Shown here: positions 63,334-64,000 of the stretch, one piece after another
How positions within the stretch are numbered: the stretch's first letter is position 1
Layout: every line of letters begins with the position of its first letter
From: Picochlorum sp. 'celeri'
Lineage: Eukaryota > Chlorophyta > Trebouxiophyceae
Assembly (NCBI GenBank): GCA_010909725.1
Contig: JAACMV010000014.1
Span: 186,001-250,000 of the forward strand
Length of the DNA: 64,000 nt
Direction: 5' to 3'
Position numbers and translations under genes: made by a program
The notes under the pieces: model-generated
What the model was told of the DNA's origin: nothing
Databases searched by the model: none
Seen by the model: only the letters and a program-made list of their open reading frames with translations

Positions 63334-63606
63334 GTCTTCACCAAGGCAACCGCCGAATCTCTCAGAGAAACGATTAGGAATAGACTTAAAACGGTAGATG
63401 AATAAATTTTAAATACTGTTCAATCCCGATTCATGCCAATCGTATCAGATAGACATCAAAGTTCCCAATTTAAGAATTCAAGCAGACACGCCTCTGCTAC
63501 ATTTTTGCCTGCATGGTGAACTGGGTCTCTCGAAATACATTTAAAATTATCACTATTTGCTGCATCTGATCTGCTGATCAACAAGGTATGCGTTGAATCG
63601 GAGTTT
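63334..63606. other. Divergent promoter region
   Basis: About 270 bp between the pseudokinase start and the right-edge gene. Short frames only (an ATG at 63434 reads MPIVSDRHQSS for about 28 codons and might be an upstream exon). Confidence 0.3.
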
Positions 63607-64000
63607 ATGCAATCAAAAAGACATGAAAAGACAAATGAGATGGGTATTCCGCTTATTACTGAGGTACTCGCATGGATTCCTTTCTGCAGGGACCAATTAT
63701 TGATTCATGAGGGGAGAGAGTTGGTAAGCAGAGTTCCTGTGTCACGAAACCATAGCAAGAGTTGCAGAGGTGATCACCTTCAAATAGGCACATTGACCAG
63801 CCACGAGTGTTTCGGTGATATGATTAAGAATAAATCCTCTGGAAACCTCTCTTCGTTGGAAGAGAGGAAGAAGAATCTTGTGGATGCGAAAGAGCTTCAG
63901 CATGTGAGACTTATGGTGGAAAAGCCAGTGTATGTTGGAACTCTGTGTGGTGTCTCCTTGATATTCTTGTTGACATTTATGTGCATTGGTGTGTCGCAGA
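63607..64000 (+). CDS. Putative membrane protein, N-terminal part (runs off the edge)
   Basis: The frame starting at the ATG at 63607 stays open for 131 codons to the window end, and is open back to a stop near 63512. It reads MQSKRHEKTNEMGIPL first, then a charged Ser/Lys/His-rich middle (LEERKKNLVDAKELQHVRLMV) and a hydrophobic segment at the edge (VYVGTLCGVSLIFLLTFMCIG), probably a membrane span. A GTACTC...CTGCAG segment of 26 nt (63664-63689) looks like an intron but is too short and its removal would break the frame. The start and any upstream exon are uncertain. Family not recognised. Confidence 0.4.
   Translation, partial: MQSKRHEKTNEMGIPLITEVLAWIPFCRDQLLIHEGRELVSRVPVSRNHSKSCRGDHLQIGTLTSHECFGDMIKNKSSGNLSSLEERKKNLVDAKELQHVRLMVEKPVYVGTLCGVSLIFLLTFMCIGVSQ

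Noticed and set aside
63586..63689. 104-nt intron (GTATGC...CTGCAG) at the right-edge gene
   Set aside because: Only one frame after the acceptor is open and the matching frame before the donor has a TGA at 63575-63577, so the splice would need an exon without a start codon.

Overview
This window looks like nuclear DNA of a small-genome green alga (Chlorophyta). The signs are an AP2 transcription factor, an ORTHRUS/VIM-type SRA protein, and many nuclear genes for plastid proteins: an ARC6-like division protein, SecA, the inactive Clp subunit ClpR4, ribulose-phosphate 3-epimerase, tryptophan synthase alpha and a Deg protease. Hydroxyproline-type Pro/Ser-rich surface proteins with GPI signals point the same way. 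Moderate GC, very tight gene packing and few short introns suggest a Picochlorum-like trebouxiophyte; that name is inference. No bacterial operons, phage, CRISPR, rRNA or convincing tRNA genes were found.

I reconstructed 26 introns (about 63 to 292 nt) by joining open frames across GT..AG sites and checking that phase and protein family motifs agree. Most sit near the 5' end of the gene, and 15 of the 26 have the donor GTACG. This extends many proteins beyond their longest uninterrupted frame: ALG1 has three exons, and ClpR4, BASS transporter, RPE, cyclin B, GlnRS, TatD, MDP-1, TECR and Lunapark all gain N-terminal exons.

Layout. 1-5.4 kb: ARC6-like 3' part, NOL10/ENP2, ALG1. 5.4-9.8 kb: J-domain gene plus two tandem TKL-like kinases, with a relic of the J-domain gene between them (segmental duplication). 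10-20.2 kb: gamma-carbonic-anhydrase-like protein, a tail-anchored protein, TrpA, a 1,592-residue zinc-finger/proline-rich protein, APE2-like nuclease and a FoP/CHTOP RNA-export protein. 20.3-28.5 kb: SecA, receptor-like kinase, short Hsp70. 28.5-36.6 kb: FUS-like RNA-binding protein, FAD monooxygenase, small protein, VIM, AP2 factor, SCAMP. 37.2-43.1 kb: a double aldo-keto reductase, BASS transporter, RPE, DUF1802 protein. 43.4-50.6 kb: two GPI-type secreted proteins (one with a strict four-cysteine repeat), SET methyltransferase, plastid protein, ClpR4, Deg protease. 50.8-51.0 kb: GC-rich island packed with palindromes and no clear gene. 51.2-64 kb: TatD, cyclin B, MDP-1, hypothetical, GlnRS, enoyl-CoA reductase, third GPI-type protein, small ORF, Lunapark, plastid pseudokinase, and a membrane protein running off the right edge.

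The genes are a housekeeping mix and not a pathway cluster. Plastid biogenesis (division, import, proteolysis, Calvin cycle), ER/secretory function (ALG1, SCAMP, TECR, Lunapark) and RNA or chromatin work (NOL10, FoP, FUS-like, VIM) dominate. The least ordinary parts are the kinase duplication, the internally duplicated reductase, the four-cysteine GPI protein, the receptor kinase and the palindromic island near 50.9 kb.
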